Shown: positions 12,111 to 24,810 of the stretch, in pieces
Layout of the letters: every line of letters starts with the position of its first letter
How positions within the stretch are numbered: the first letter of the stretch is position 1
DNA from: Zonotrichia leucophrys gambelii
Taxonomy: Eukaryota > Chordata > Aves > Passeriformes > Passerellidae
Assembly: GCF_028769735.1 (NCBI RefSeq)
Contig: NC_088169.1
Location: 45,971,229-46,035,228, forward strand
Length of the DNA: 64,000 bases
Reading direction: 5' to 3'
Notes under the pieces: generated by a model
Seen by the model: only the letters and a program-made list of their open reading frames with translations
Database searches by the model: none
Told to the model about the DNA's origin: nothing
Translations under genes and position numbers: made by a program

Positions 12111-14684
12111 GTGAGCACTCAAAACATTTTACCATTACCGTCTTCAATTTAGTTGTATCTTTCTTCAAAGAGCGACAGGTCCTAACACAACTTCCAAGTT
12201 TAGTCAGCAGAAACAGTTTTTTCTAAAAATATGAACGCAATTTATTTTAGATGCCAACACAAGTTTCTGATTGGAAAGACAGAAATATTTATTTCAGATA
12301 AGATTAATATTATATTGAATTAGGTGATCTGTTGCTTCCTATGGTACCCAATAAAAGAAATTGCTTTAAGGTAAAGCACATTTATTCCAATGGAAAAAAA
12401 ACCCAACAAAACCACAGTGGATTTTAAGAAATATTCCTCTATGGAGGGTAGTCAGTAGAGAGAATATCTAAGAGGCAAACATAATAAACATTTTCAGATA
12501 ATCAATTAATACATTGAATTTGGCTGAAGGGTACTGGTAAGCTGGAAAAGCTTGAGTTTGTTTATAGTCAGCCAGGCTAGCTAAATGCCAGAAGGGAATT
12601 CCTAACTGAGCATACTAATTTCTTCCTATATTTGCTATCATTTGTATCTTATAGAATTGTGGGGGTTTTGTTTGTTTGTTTCCACATAAACAAGCAGTGA
12701 ATAATTGTTCTTTTTTATTTTTAACTTTCAATCCCTCTGGATTGGTGGGGCTAATTACTTGTCAAGTATCCCATTGCCAATTCAACATGGCTGTGTATTG
12801 TACTATTGTTTCTGCTTTTGAAAACAGAAAACAAATCTCATGTCAAAACCATGCAATATTGGGACAAGACGTAAACAACCTACTGTGATTTATTGGAAAT
12901 GCCTTTCACAAGAATAATCTCAGGCATCCCATATGAAGGTGTTTAGAGAGAACATGCATCTGGCTGTATCAATCTTATGTATTTAATGTGTATTTTTCCA
13001 CAAGAATTTTCTCACAGCCAGTTCCTATGAGTGCATTCAGTCTAAGAAAAAGGGCTGGGCATTTTATATAACTATTACAGTGCATGAAAATTCATCTTAG
13101 TGTGTATTAATAAAATGTAGTCTCTGTTTGAAGTCTGTAGGAAGAGATCTGCAGGACTACATTTATTTTTGACTAGTCTGAATCTATTATAACTTGGCAA
13201 AATACACATTAATGTCAGCTTCTGACCTTGTGCATGCTGATGGCTGTTCTTATTGTGCATCAGTCCTGCCTGCTATATGAGAACACTGAAGATGGATCAC
13301 CTTTTTTATTTTTTTTAAGTGACTAAACCACCTTTGGTGGTGTGCCTCTTTCATATTGGCTTGTCCACTTAGTGATGTGTCTTCAAAGTGCTTTTTAGCA
13401 CAGTTGGAGATGTAGTCCATGGTAACACGATTTCTCTGTTTTTTGAAATGTGGGACAACTTATCTGAAAAAATAGATCAGAACACTTCAACATTTTTTAA
13501 AAGCATGTTTCAGGAGCTGGGAAGGAGACTGTGGAGGTGAAAAAACAACACTTTGATTAAGCTGGTTACCTATTTTTTTATATTTCTTATAATGAAGCTA
13601 TTACATATTGACAATAGCATTTTTTGTTCTAAAAATCAAAATTATTTAATAGCTTTATAATCCAGACAATTGTTTGTGAGGATGCAAAAATCCTGTCATC
13701 TTTGATGAAATCTTAACTGTTTGTTGAACTAAATATTACACATTAATGGACCAGAGGGGGGAAAAACTACAATCCTTCCCAAAGCAAGCAAATGGGTTTG
13801 GCACATTTTTTTTTAATTGGAGTTATAAAGAAATTGGCATATATAGATGCTGGTATTTGAGCATCTAAATGTTCACATTAGTATACTATACAGCAATATT
13901 TTGCAGTATTGTTTTTTCATAATTAACAATATCTGAGTGTAACAAAACCAAACATTCCATAACTGGAGATACTTGAATCAAGGCTTATGATGAATAATTA
14001 ATTCTTTACTTGGGGCATTTCTAACTTTTTTTTAACAGCTAATAGGATTATATGGACTGGAAATTATTCTTAAAAATTAATCCATATAATGCTTTCTAGT
14101 CTAAGTTAGATGTGTAGGTTGTCTGTATGGTTATTTCAATAAGGGAATCATTTGCCCTTATGAGACATACATCTTTAGACAGACTGAAGTGGATGTTCAA
14201 TTTCCGCATGAATAGATCTAAGATAAAATTTTACTTTTATTTTTTAAATTATTATTACCAACCCCTGCTTCCTGCTCCCCAGAAGTTTATTTCTTCACAG
14301 AGCAAAATAGTGTTCTAAAAAGAAATTAGTGTCATAGGGAAGGAATTATTTCTAAGTATGATTTCTGTCTTGCTTACTGAAGAAGTTGTATTTTCAGTAG
14401 CAAATACTACAAGGGGATACAAGGAGAAAATAAAAAGTGCTTGCAATTCCAGGTTTGACAAGTGAATTAGCAGTTTGCTTGGAAATAGGAAAATTCCAAA
14501 ACCGAAAATGTGAACAACGCAGAAAATCTGCTCCTACCACCTCAATATGAACTCTGTTGTTTGATCATCTCTAGATTTCACTGCTTGTCTTACTGGAGGG
14601 CTCATTGCTGCTGCCAGTACAGGCAGTGCATGCTATGTGAAACATAATTAGGCTTGGCAGATATTTGGTGTTATTGAACAACAA

Positions 14685-14712
14685 CAAAGAATACAACATG
14701 TTGTATTCTTTG
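14685..14712. repeat. Perfect 28-bp palindrome
   Basis: The half-site CAAAGAATACAACA is followed at once by its exact reverse complement, with no spacer. It could extrude as a cruciform or bind a dimeric protein. No repeat family or gene is visible around it. Confidence 0.9.
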
Positions 14713-17700
14713 CCTCATATTACTCCACACTTGGTGGGATCTTATCCCAGGAAAGAGAAACTTCTGCAGCTGAAGTATATCTTATGGCATATCTTCTGAG
14801 TCAGGGTAGTCAAGAGGGATTCAGTTGATGATTCTGGAGACTGCTGCAAAATGGCCAAATGAACAGAATAATAGCAAAGGGGAAGATTTGCTTTGGTGGC
14901 TTAAGAGAATTCAAATGCTCAGATGGATATCAGGCCCTTATCATGTCCTACATGGTCAATTTGGAGGCTGGGACTGAAAAATAGTGGAAAACAGAAATGT
15001 TTGGAAATAACTATATACAGTTCTATCAGCACATCAAAATAGCTTCAAGTTGGCCGCCCACAATTTTTTGATGATTTTAACTTTGTTTTCTCTGTTATTT
15101 GCAACTAAAGAAAGAAATTAGGTACAGTAATCCCTCTTGGGCTGACAAGGGAGTATTGAATTATACATTATTAATTTCTAAAGGAATTTTAATGTTTAAT
15201 TATAATATTAAAAAATTAACATTTTGATATCTTATAACTTTATCATGGGACCAAATGCTGGACAAATTTTCCCTATCACATTTGAAATTAAATTAAAAAA
15301 AACATTTTAAAATCCTGTGTAAGGAATTCTGATTCTGCTGAAGCAAAGATTTGCTTTTGTTGGATTGAGTATGTACAGAGAATAATTTCACTAAAGGGTA
15401 TATAATCATCTACCAGATGTTATCTACCTGAGGAGCACAGTGATCTGAATTTCCATTTTGTTTAAAATTTTTGGTCTCCTAACAGGGTTATTACATAAGC
15501 AGCTGACAGAGTTTCAATTTATGTTTTTTCACTGCTCATTTATTTATTAGCAAACATATATATATTTATATAGATATGCTGCATTACCTGATTACAAATA
15601 TAGAAACAGATGTTCAGACACAACATTTTAAAATGTCTGTTGTTATTTTGCTTGATTAGGCTATATGCAGGCATTTTGTAATATGATTACAAAGATAATT
15701 ACAGAATAATTTTCTTTTTAACTATAATTAGCCTATTTTTCAAGTTAATCATGATACATCTTGCAGAATGTTTACATTGTCAGAAACATACACTGATAAG
15801 CTTCAGATCTAGGAACACAGCTAATTACCCTATGCAAAAAATATGAAATGTTTCTGTATTCTTGTTCTTCAATTATAGCGTCTCTTTTTTCCCCTGTGAA
15901 TTGGTGTAGATACTTTCCCCTGGGGGCAAGTGAACAGTGAAAAAGCTTTGAACTCAATGTTTTTAAGGCTTTTAATAGGATTTCCCAAATATCCAAAATT
16001 AATATGTGCAAAGCAGGCTTACCAGGAAAATTCTCTGCAACCCCTGGCAAAATCTCTCAGGGGTTTTGTGTATATTTTGTAAACTGGTGTAGACTCAAAA
16101 AAGGTCAACCACTTGACATTCTTTGGCTGTACAGCAAATTCAGCAAATTATTCTGCAAGGATTCTCTTGTCACTCAATGTAAAAAGCTATCAACTCAATA
16201 AAATTTCTTCAGTTTCTCTAGATTCATGTGAAATCGCCAAAAAAAATATTTCTTTGCACATTGAGGAAAGGGTTTCTGGTGAAAGCTTATGTTTCCAAAG
16301 AAGACAGCCCATTTCCTCAGTAAAACAAACAAACAAAAAAATCCTGAAGCTTATCTCAAGTGATTATTTTGTCTGGCTTTCTTTCACAAGCATAAGGAAA
16401 AGGAAATAGTCAGGTTTACATATTTCCCATAAACATGTGGAATGCCAAAAAACCTGAAAATTAGTGGTTTTGATTCTGTGATACAAAACCATGGGTGTTA
16501 CCATGATTTTGAAGTCAAACAGAACTGAGTGCAGATTATCCATGCTAGTCTGCAGCAATGTTCAGGAGGAACAGAGGCAGCAGGCATCACATATGAATAC
16601 ACAGGCACGGCTCCAAAAAAGGCAAAAACTGTCGCAGAATCAGAGTTGATGTCTTTTCTAAACAGGAGGCTGCTGTGGTTAACTTGGCTATTACCTAATT
16701 TAAACTGTGAGTCATAGAAGGTACATGGCCTTTACATGCTTCTTGCTGTTGCAATGGATCACTCATGCCTGGCTGTATGCCACAAAAAAGTGGTATCAGC
16801 AGGAAGAGTTACTCACTGGCATTGAGCGCTTCCTTGTTCCCTCTGTCATGATGCCTGAGCTCTATGGCAGCACTGTATAGGAGCCAACACATTTTAGCAA
16901 AAAAAAAAAGGACTGATTTTACAAAGCCTATGAATCTATAACCCTTATTACCATGGAGCAGAGCCATGAGTTTTCCCACTATTTTGAATGAGGTTACAAT
17001 AGGGAATAAGATCCTTCTTTCCAAAGTAGACGAAAGATGATTCAATTGCCTGTTTGAGAGATCTAAGCAGAATTGTCCCCTGATAAAGTCTGTATGCCTT
17101 TATCTGTCAATTTATTCAATCTTTGTCTTAAATTTTTATTAATGAAAATCTTCGGCTTATTCTCATAAGGATGAATAAGGACAGAGACAATCATTAAGAC
17201 ATTCTTCTCCCACATGGAACAGTTTTCCACAACTGCTAGACTTGCCAGTTTTATTGCTAATATACTTCCACCTCTATGACCACTGAAAAAGTAAACTGGA
17301 GATGAGGAAAAACCTGTTGCTAGCTGGCCCTTTTTTCTCCTACATATGGACATTACTACCATTCCACTCTATCAGAGATCTTCTAATGCTGGTAATACTC
17401 TATCTGCTTGTGCTCTTAACTCTCTTTTAAAGAGAAAAAAGGAAACATCAGGATATAAAATGATTCAGATAAAGTCATCCAGGAGGTTGGTAGCAGACAT
17501 GAGGCTGTCATCGGGTGTCCACTGCAAGTGTCTGATTAGAGGTTTGGTTCAGATTAAATATGGTCCAGCGATCAGATTAGAGCTCATCATAAGGGAACCT
17601 TCCAAAGCTGCACAGAGTTGAGCATAGGGAACAACCATTTCTCTCTACAGATTCACTTCTATTGCAAATCAGAACATGTTAACATACTTTTGTTCCATGC

Positions 17701-17740
17701 ACTCAGACACACCAAATAAAATCACAAACGTCCCAGTGTA

Positions 17741-17822
17741 AATGATGATGATAACAGCAACAATAACAACAACAACTATATATATGTATATATATGTATA
17801 TACATACATGTATATTATATAC
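17741..17822. repeat. Compound microsatellite (GAT, CAA, TATATG)
   Basis: GATGATGAT runs into (CAA)n and then alternating TATATG/TACATA. The last part is largely self-complementary. Confidence 0.85.
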
Positions 17823-18295
17823 CCTCCTCTTTGAGACATACAGGGCATCCTATATACCAGGTTTGGGCTTTTCATTTACTGCTAGTCAATTAGAATACAT
17901 AATCTAGTGTAATCTTACCTTTTCCTCCAGGCTAGGAAACGTTGTTCTTTGGTCTTTCTTTGTTAGTAGAGAAACAGAAACTTTCACAGAATGATTTCTA
18001 AAATTTTAGGAGCTATCTTATGAATTGTGTTCCATCTTCTTATTTCCAAAGCACAGAGATCTTTCCAGTGATTAAAATATATCTGAGGGAATAAAGAAAA
18101 ATGTTAAAATTAGTAGGGTACTTTATCATCTTCTTATCTTAACATTTTGTCTGTGACTTGCAAAGCTTTGAGATATTTGCATGATGATATTTCAGGCTAT
18201 GCATTTTTGCACCCTAAGCAAGTGTTACTCAACCTACACAAATTTGAAGTTTTAAAATCAGATATGTTATTGATATCCAAGCTATACTGCCATAT

Positions 18296-19390
18296 TAGGT
18301 TTGTGTGATTTTGGTAGTGGCAGGGCTGGGCTACAGGGTGGCTTCTGTGGGAAGCTGCTAGAATCTTGTTCCCCTGTGTCTGGCAGAGCCAATGCTAGTC
18401 GGGTCCAGGACAGACCTGCTGCTGGCCAAGGCTGAGCCAATCAGGAATGATAGTAACACCTCTGTATAATATATTTAAGAAGGAATAAAAATGCTATTTG
18501 ACATATGTAACTGTGGCCAGAGAAGAGTGAGAATGTGTGAGAAGAACTACACTACAGACACCAAGGTCAGTGGAGAAGGAGGGGCAGGAGGTGATCCAGG
18601 TGCCAGAGCTGAGATACCCCTGTAACCCATGGTTAAGATAATGGTAAAGCAACTCTGCTCCTGCAGCCCATGAAGTTCCATGAGGATGCAGAGATTCTCC
18701 TTCAGCCTACAGAGCACGCTCATGGAGCAGGCAGATGCCTGAGGGGAGGCTGTGAGCCCTAGGAAACCTGTGCTGGAGCAGGTTTCTGGCAAGGACCTGC
18801 AATCCTGTGGAGCGGGGAGCCCTGCCACAGGTTTGCTGGTAGGACTTGTGACCCTGTGGGGAATTCACACTGGAGCAGGTTTGTGCTTGAAGGACTACAG
18901 CCCAGAGAAGAATGATCCAACTTGGAGCAGTTCATGGAGAACAGTTGCCCATGGGATAGATTCACTTTGGAGAAGTTGGTGGGGATCTGTCTCTCATGAG
19001 AGGGACCCCAAAGAGGAGCAGGGACTCCTCTCCCTGAGTAGAGGCAGAAATGTGTGATGAACAGACCATAAACCCCACTCCCTGTCTCCCTGCATCACTC
19101 AGAGGTAGGAGATAGAGCTGCTTGGGAAGGAGGGAGGGTTGGGAAGAAGGTGTTTTTTAAGACTTATTTTACTTCTCATTATCGTGCTTTGACTTTGTTA
19201 GTAATAAATTAGATTAATATCCCAAAGCTGAGTCTGTTTTGACCATGATGATAATCAGTGAGAGATCTCTCCTTATCCTTATCTCAACCTGTGAATCCTT
19301 CATTGTATTTTCTCTCTCCTATTCACTTACAGAGGGGAGTGACAGAGTTTTGGTGAGTGCCTGACATTCAGCCAGGGTCAACCCACCACA
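18296..19390 (+). mobile_element. Solo LTR of an avian endogenous retrovirus, about 1.1 kb
   Basis: This is a full-length or near full-length LTR of a family I recognise from bird genomes. The left end aligns with the family start (TAGGTTTG for TGGGTTTG) and the right end is AGGGTCAACCCACCACA. In plus orientation it has CCAAT at 18437-18441, a TATA-like TATAATATATTTAAG at about 18465-18479, and AATAAA at 19203-19208. Between 18760 and 19030 lie degenerate copies of a CTGGAGCAGGTTTGTG-type unit, a family trait. No retroviral genes lie beside it, so it is a solo LTR left by recombination. A clear target duplication is not visible, and CpGs have mostly decayed. The open frames across it are incidental. 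Minus-oriented relatives lie at 45739-46110 and 49606-50580. Confidence 0.85.
18437..18479 (+). promoter_or_regulatory. LTR promoter: CCAAT box and TATA-like box
   Basis: CCAAT followed about 25 bp later by TATAATATATTTAAG, in U3 position of the LTR. It supports the plus orientation. Activity is unknown. Confidence 0.55.
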
Positions 19391-19551
19391 ACTGAATATT
19401 AACTGATGTCTAAATTAGATACTGACTTTAAGAAAAGATAGAATATACATTCATTTTCAGTTAGTATAACTTCTGCTAATTAAAAAGGAGAATAGGATAT
19501 AATATTTGAAAACATTTAAATGTAGTGGGATAGAAATAAGCAAATAAACAT

Positions 19552-19821
19552 TGTCTAGAAAGTAATCTTACCCCCAAGGAGTTGCAGCTGGGCCAATTAG
19601 CAAAGATTAGGAGCAGGCCTGACTTTCACAGGCACAGCTGTAACCAATGAGAAGGAAATTGCTATAAAAGAGTGGGGTGGCTGGGTGAGAGGGGAACTGG
19701 AGTTGGTTGCTGTGTGAAGAAGAGTCAGTGCTCTGAGGAGTAACCCATGAGAAAACACTAAGAAGGTATGAAACTCTTGTGATAGGAGACAGCAGTATGG
19801 AGCCCCTGCAATAAGATGACA
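19552..19821 (+). mobile_element. Compact solo LTR, about 270 bp
   Basis: It begins TGTCTAGAAAG and ends AATAAGATGACA, giving TG...CA termini. It has two CCAAT boxes (GGCCAATTAG near 19592, AACCAATGAG near 19632) and a clear TATA box CTATAAAAGAG near 19662, with an AATAAG-type signal near the end. Flanks ACATT and ACTTT may be a diverged 5-bp target duplication. It lies only 160 bp from the larger LTR but is a different family. Confidence 0.65.
19590..19672 (+). promoter_or_regulatory. LTR promoter with two CCAAT boxes and a TATA box
   Basis: The CCAAT boxes and the CTATAAAAG box are intact and canonically ordered, which makes this one of the better-preserved core promoters in the window. 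Confidence 0.55.
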
Positions 19822-22800
19822 ACTTTTAAGTATCTAGAGTAAATTTCAAAGTTACTTTTAGTGGGGAAAAGGTCCTTTTAAGATGAGTTTTGTTAACTTC
19901 AGAAAACACGTAAGATCCTAAATTAATATTTTTTAAAAGTACAAGTTCATAAAATTGAAGTAATTTATTCTATATCCTGTACAATATTTTCCTGGGGTAA
20001 ATAATTTTATTCTAATTTGAAAATTTTAAATATTTATGTATGAGCAACTTCCAGTGCTCCTATGAAAATAATGTATTCATTCTTTTTGGCTATAGTTAAG
20101 CAGAGGAGGGCAAAAGGAGACTCATGGTGTGAGATAACGATTAGGAGAAAACATTTGAAGGGCAAAATAGGCCCAAAACTTTAAAAGATATTAAAAAAGA
20201 AAAAAAAAAAAACAGAATTAAAAGATGCTAATGAGAACTGAAATAAACCTTTAGAACATCTTCCCCTCCCACCCCAGCCTTTCTTTCCTTCTCGCAAACA
20301 GAACAGGGAGACAAAATGGGATTTTTAGTCAGTTTCCCACTTTTCAAGGTCTTTGGTCACTTCACTTAGAGAGAAGAATCTCTTTTGCTGTGTTGTGGGG
20401 TCTTTCCTTCAGGAAACACAGTAAGAATATGTCAGATAAATGTCAAATAAATGCAAATGATGAAATTTATCAGATCACTGAAAAAATCCATTATGAAACT
20501 AAGGTTTCATGAAAACAATAGTCACTGAAATCCACACAGAGTGAAAAAGATGTCACTGCCAAAAGTAACATATTCAGTGCAAAGGGAAGACACTGGCAAC
20601 AATTCAGGAAAAAATGTGCTAGTGGCTTTACTATTATTTATAGACTGACGTAAATACTGATTTCGCAATTCCATCTGCACACAAAAATATTTGTCAAAAG
20701 TCTGAATAATTCACTAAAAGATACAAATAACTGCTAAGAGAAGAGAGCTTTGTCGTTTCCTCTTCATTTGCCATTTCATCCTTCTGAGAAGGTTATCCTC
20801 ATCAAGAGACTGTAACAAGATTAAATGCCATCCCTCTTAGTGTTTGAGACAGACGTGACACATTTTCAGCTAAGAAAGAAAATGGGCTGACCGTTTCAGC
20901 TGGATAGAGATTCCCTGAGGGATAGGATCTATTAAAACAGTTGACAAAATAAAAGCTTTGATAGCTAGAAGCGGAGGCACACACAGCACTGCAATATGCG
21001 CCATTTTTCCTATGTGCAGAATCATGTTGGCAGGAGGCAGTGTCAGCCCAGCCTCACCAGTACTGCTATGTTATAGACAAAAATAAGGTTATGAGTCTGG
21101 GCAAAGTCTGTGCAGCTGAATTTCACACAGCTGTGGGTTACTCTTGGCTCTTCTTTCTAGTGAGGCTGAATCAGGCATTCCAGAATGAAATTTCTTGTCT
21201 GGCAAGGTGAATGTTGTACACAGTGTGGAAGAAATGTATTTTTATCAAGGATAACTAACACTTTCTTTCTAACCAATTTATTTAAATAATATGTGAAATA
21301 CTGTAAGAGGTGCAGTTCTTAAACTAGATTGCTGATGCACTTGTGTTTGCCTGCCTTTTGTGCTCACTAGAGTATGTACACATTTCTCCAAAGGAGCTAT
21401 ATCTAGGATAAGATTTGGAAGAATCAGTTTCCCTAAACCTAAATTTAGCCATATATAAGCAAGAATTTACCCTGGAGATCTTAATTTTTCTTCTTCATGT
21501 AAATGAAGAAAATTAATAAAGAAAATCGTATTTATAATTATTATAATAATATATAATATATGAATAATTATTTTATAAAAATATAGTTATGGAATTTAAC
21601 TAAAATGAATCACATCATCACATCTATTATGTAAATTATATACAGAAATGTAGATCCAAGCTAAAGTAAAGCCTGAGCTGCTTACACTTTTAAGATTATA
21701 TGTTTCTATGGGCATATTCCTGCTCTATGATGCTTTAACTATTACTCTATTTCAGCCTTTCATCTTCAGCTATGGAGTTTATGCCCCTATAATTTTTTGA
21801 CCAAAATGTTGTACTGCCATCCGAAATAATACCTCTAACCCCTTAACTGAGGCTTTTAATTGTGTGTTGGAAGAGGTAATATGAGGCAGGGCATAGAAGA
21901 TTGAAGAATAGTCAGAGAGCAGGTGCCTAGGTTTTTATATAGCTGACAAGATGTTCTAGCCATCAGCCAGGACAAAAATCCTGCCTGTTTAAATTTCCCC
22001 TCTGACTGATGGACCATAATTAAAAGGTTCAGTCCCGCACCTATTGAGATCAGTGAAATGACTACCAGTAATTTCAGAGGCCGGTGAATTAGGACCCAAA
22101 TTCTCTCCTGCTCTCCTGGGACAAAGGGCCATATGGCAAGCTGACTGCTCTTGCTCACAGTCCTACCTCGGAGAGAGGAAAAAAGGCGATGTGATCAGAC
22201 ATGGGCACTCTGCACCTGCTCCTTTCTTTTTCAGCATCACTTCAGAGTGGAAGCTGCTTTCACGGTTGCTGAGTATAGGAAGTGAGAGAAAGAAAGAGAA
22301 ATAATGGCTAGCTGTATCCTTTCAGTGTCATCACAGTAATTTGCATTTTATTGAGATACAGAATACACAGCTCAGATTTCCTGAAAAAAAAATTCTTTTA
22401 GTTTTGCCTTGTTGCTGTTTCTGAATTTTTTTTCTTTTGACTTATTTGTATTGACTTCAAAGACTTTAGATTTTTTCCTAATTCTAATGATGAGTTATTC
22501 ATATTTTCTAATTCTTCAGCTGCATATTTTTAATTCTGAATTTGCTAGTGTTTTCTTGCTTTGAAAAATAGCATAATATATCATGATTATGATAGTGGAG
22601 TTTTTTAATGGCTAAGATTCTATGAAAAAAATTCACTCTATTATACCTGATGACTAAATTTCTTCTTTATATGCAAGATGTAAACAGTAATTAATCATAA
22701 TTTAGGAAAAATACTAGAGTTTTAATATTTAAATGAAATGTAGTGCTATGAGACTTACTCTATGTAGAACAAGGCAAATTATTCATACAGTATTATTTTC

Positions 22801-23447
22801 TGAAATATACATCTTAAATCCCACAAATTAAATATTGTAGGTCAAGATACTCTTAGGATTTTATTATTCTACCTGTTGAATCAATGGTGGTTTTGATTGA
22901 TATAATACAGATTTGAATCAGCATAATAGAAGTAGCAACAAAAAAATCTAGGCCCTCTTATAGCTTAGATTAATTTTGAAGTTGACAGAATACTTTGCCA
23001 ATTATTACAGGGACTCAGATGATTTTAATTGAAAGCTGCTAGTAAAAACACAAATTTAGTAAGTCAAGTATAAAGGTAAGTGGCGCAGAAAGTTTAGATA
23101 CCTGTATTTCCTTCACAAAGCTATTACTTTTCCTTTTGCACATTTTTGAAAAAAAACCCCAATAATCCCCCCAGAAGAAACTTAAATCAAACCCAAAACT
23201 AAGTCATAGAATTGTACCTTAACAATAGGCATAATCTTGAAGATATGCAACAACATGAATTTAAGAAAGTGACAGAAAACCCAAAAGACAAGAAAATTAT
23301 GGTAAAGTACTGTAGGATAAATAGATCTATTTAAGTATCTCCTTAGGTATGGAAGATGCAGGACCTGCCTGTAGCACCTTTCAGAAGGAATTTTATTTCA
23401 GGCAAAATAAATCCTCTTCTAAGTTTTGAGCTACAACTTATCTACCA

Positions 23448-23488
23448 ACTTCCTTCCTTCCGCCACTTCCTTCCGCCACTTCCTTCCT
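23448..23488. repeat. Three-copy 13-bp tandem repeat
   Basis: CGCCACTTCCTTC occurs twice exactly, preceded by a degraded copy. The core is a TTCC-rich pyrimidine strand. Confidence 0.8.
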
Positions 23489-24764
23489 CTCACTTTTTCT
23501 TCAGAGAACCTAATACCAGAAGCAATGAGAAGACACTCCTAGCTTATCCACACTGTCCATCTGCAATGTCAAATGCCTTGAAATTTGTCAAAGACAAATT
23601 CAAACACATGAAAAGTCACCAAAATCTCTGGGGGAAAAAATAAAAGGAAAGAAAAAAAAAATGGTCAGTGGTACGACACCAAAACATTTGCTGACTATTC
23701 TGTATCTTTGAACAAAAATTATAGGCCCTTTTTTTTTTATTTGGATCACTCTTCAGAAGTAGAAGTATCTATTTCATCACAATCTCAGTTAAAGGTAATA
23801 GAAATCAAGATTAATTTAATTATGTGCATTACCATGCCAGTCTTCAGTTTTATTTTTGAAACACTACTCCCAGCTATTATTTAAAAATATTAGAAATGAC
23901 ACAATTACAAGACAAATAAACTTGCAATATAATGGGATTCCTGAAACAATAGATATATCTAAATGTCAAACCCACAAATTCTTTTTTTGCTATGAATCTG
24001 CTTATCCTTTTTTTTTCTGTTGAAAAATTGAGAAAATTAATAACTTAAAAAGTTTCATTATTAGGTTTTTCAAAATTTAACTTAGCACTTGAAGCACCTT
24101 ATGTGTCTTTTGTCCAATTGACATATCAATGTGACTCTAACATATCCTTTCTCTCTCCATCAGAGTATCTGTAGTGAAATTTAGGTCAGCTGTAACAAAA
24201 AGTTTCTGCTTTCCTGAGCCATAGGATCTGTTCATTCTATTGCAAATAATGTCATGCTCACATGAGTTGCAGAAAGAAAAACCTGTCCTGTCATTTTTTT
24301 CTCTTTTCATTGTGTTTTTGTTCTTTGTTTCGCTCTATATACCTGAGTTTCATTTTTTATTTAATTTTATACTTGAACTACACAGAGATAGACAAACTCT
24401 CAGTGCAACTCAATGGAACAATTTTCAAACATTTGAAATAAACTATCAGTAATCTTTGATAAAAATACATTTCTTCCTAAGTGTATATGGTACTCACCTT
24501 GCCATACAAAAAATTTCATGCTGCAACTCCTTTCTTCTCTGCTTTCTCTGAATGGCAAACTCTTCAAATAGTACATCTGAAATAGTCTAAATCAAGTCCA
24601 TTACATGTTTTGCTAATATCTCTTCTATCACACATTTGAAGAAAAAAATATTTATACTCATTAAGACAATCTGTCAAAGATATCAAATTTTGGCCTGTAT
24701 GTGTGCCGTTATATAACAGACTTATGCAGTAAAAATATTTGAATTCTAACACATTCAGTACACC

Positions 24765-24810
24765 AAGAAATTTCTTATATGCAACACAGAGTTGTATATA
24801 AGAAATTCTT
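24765..24810. repeat. Imperfect 46-nt hairpin
   Basis: The left arm AAGAAATTTCTTATATGCAAC pairs with GTTGTATATAAGAAATTCTT across a 5-nt loop, with a one-base bulge and one wobble or mismatch. The loop and stem are short for a microRNA precursor. Confidence 0.8.

Larger units (their letters stand above)
12111..18295. other. AT-rich intergenic or intronic DNA
   Basis: No gene or recognised interspersed repeat over about 6 kb, apart from a 28-bp perfect palindrome at 14685-14712 and a microsatellite at 17741-17822. Open frames reach about 99 codons, overlap on both strands and lack coding character. Confidence 0.6.

Noticed and set aside
18547..19057. Open frames of about 68-101 codons on both strands
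   Set aside because: They fall inside a recognised LTR and its internal repeated units.
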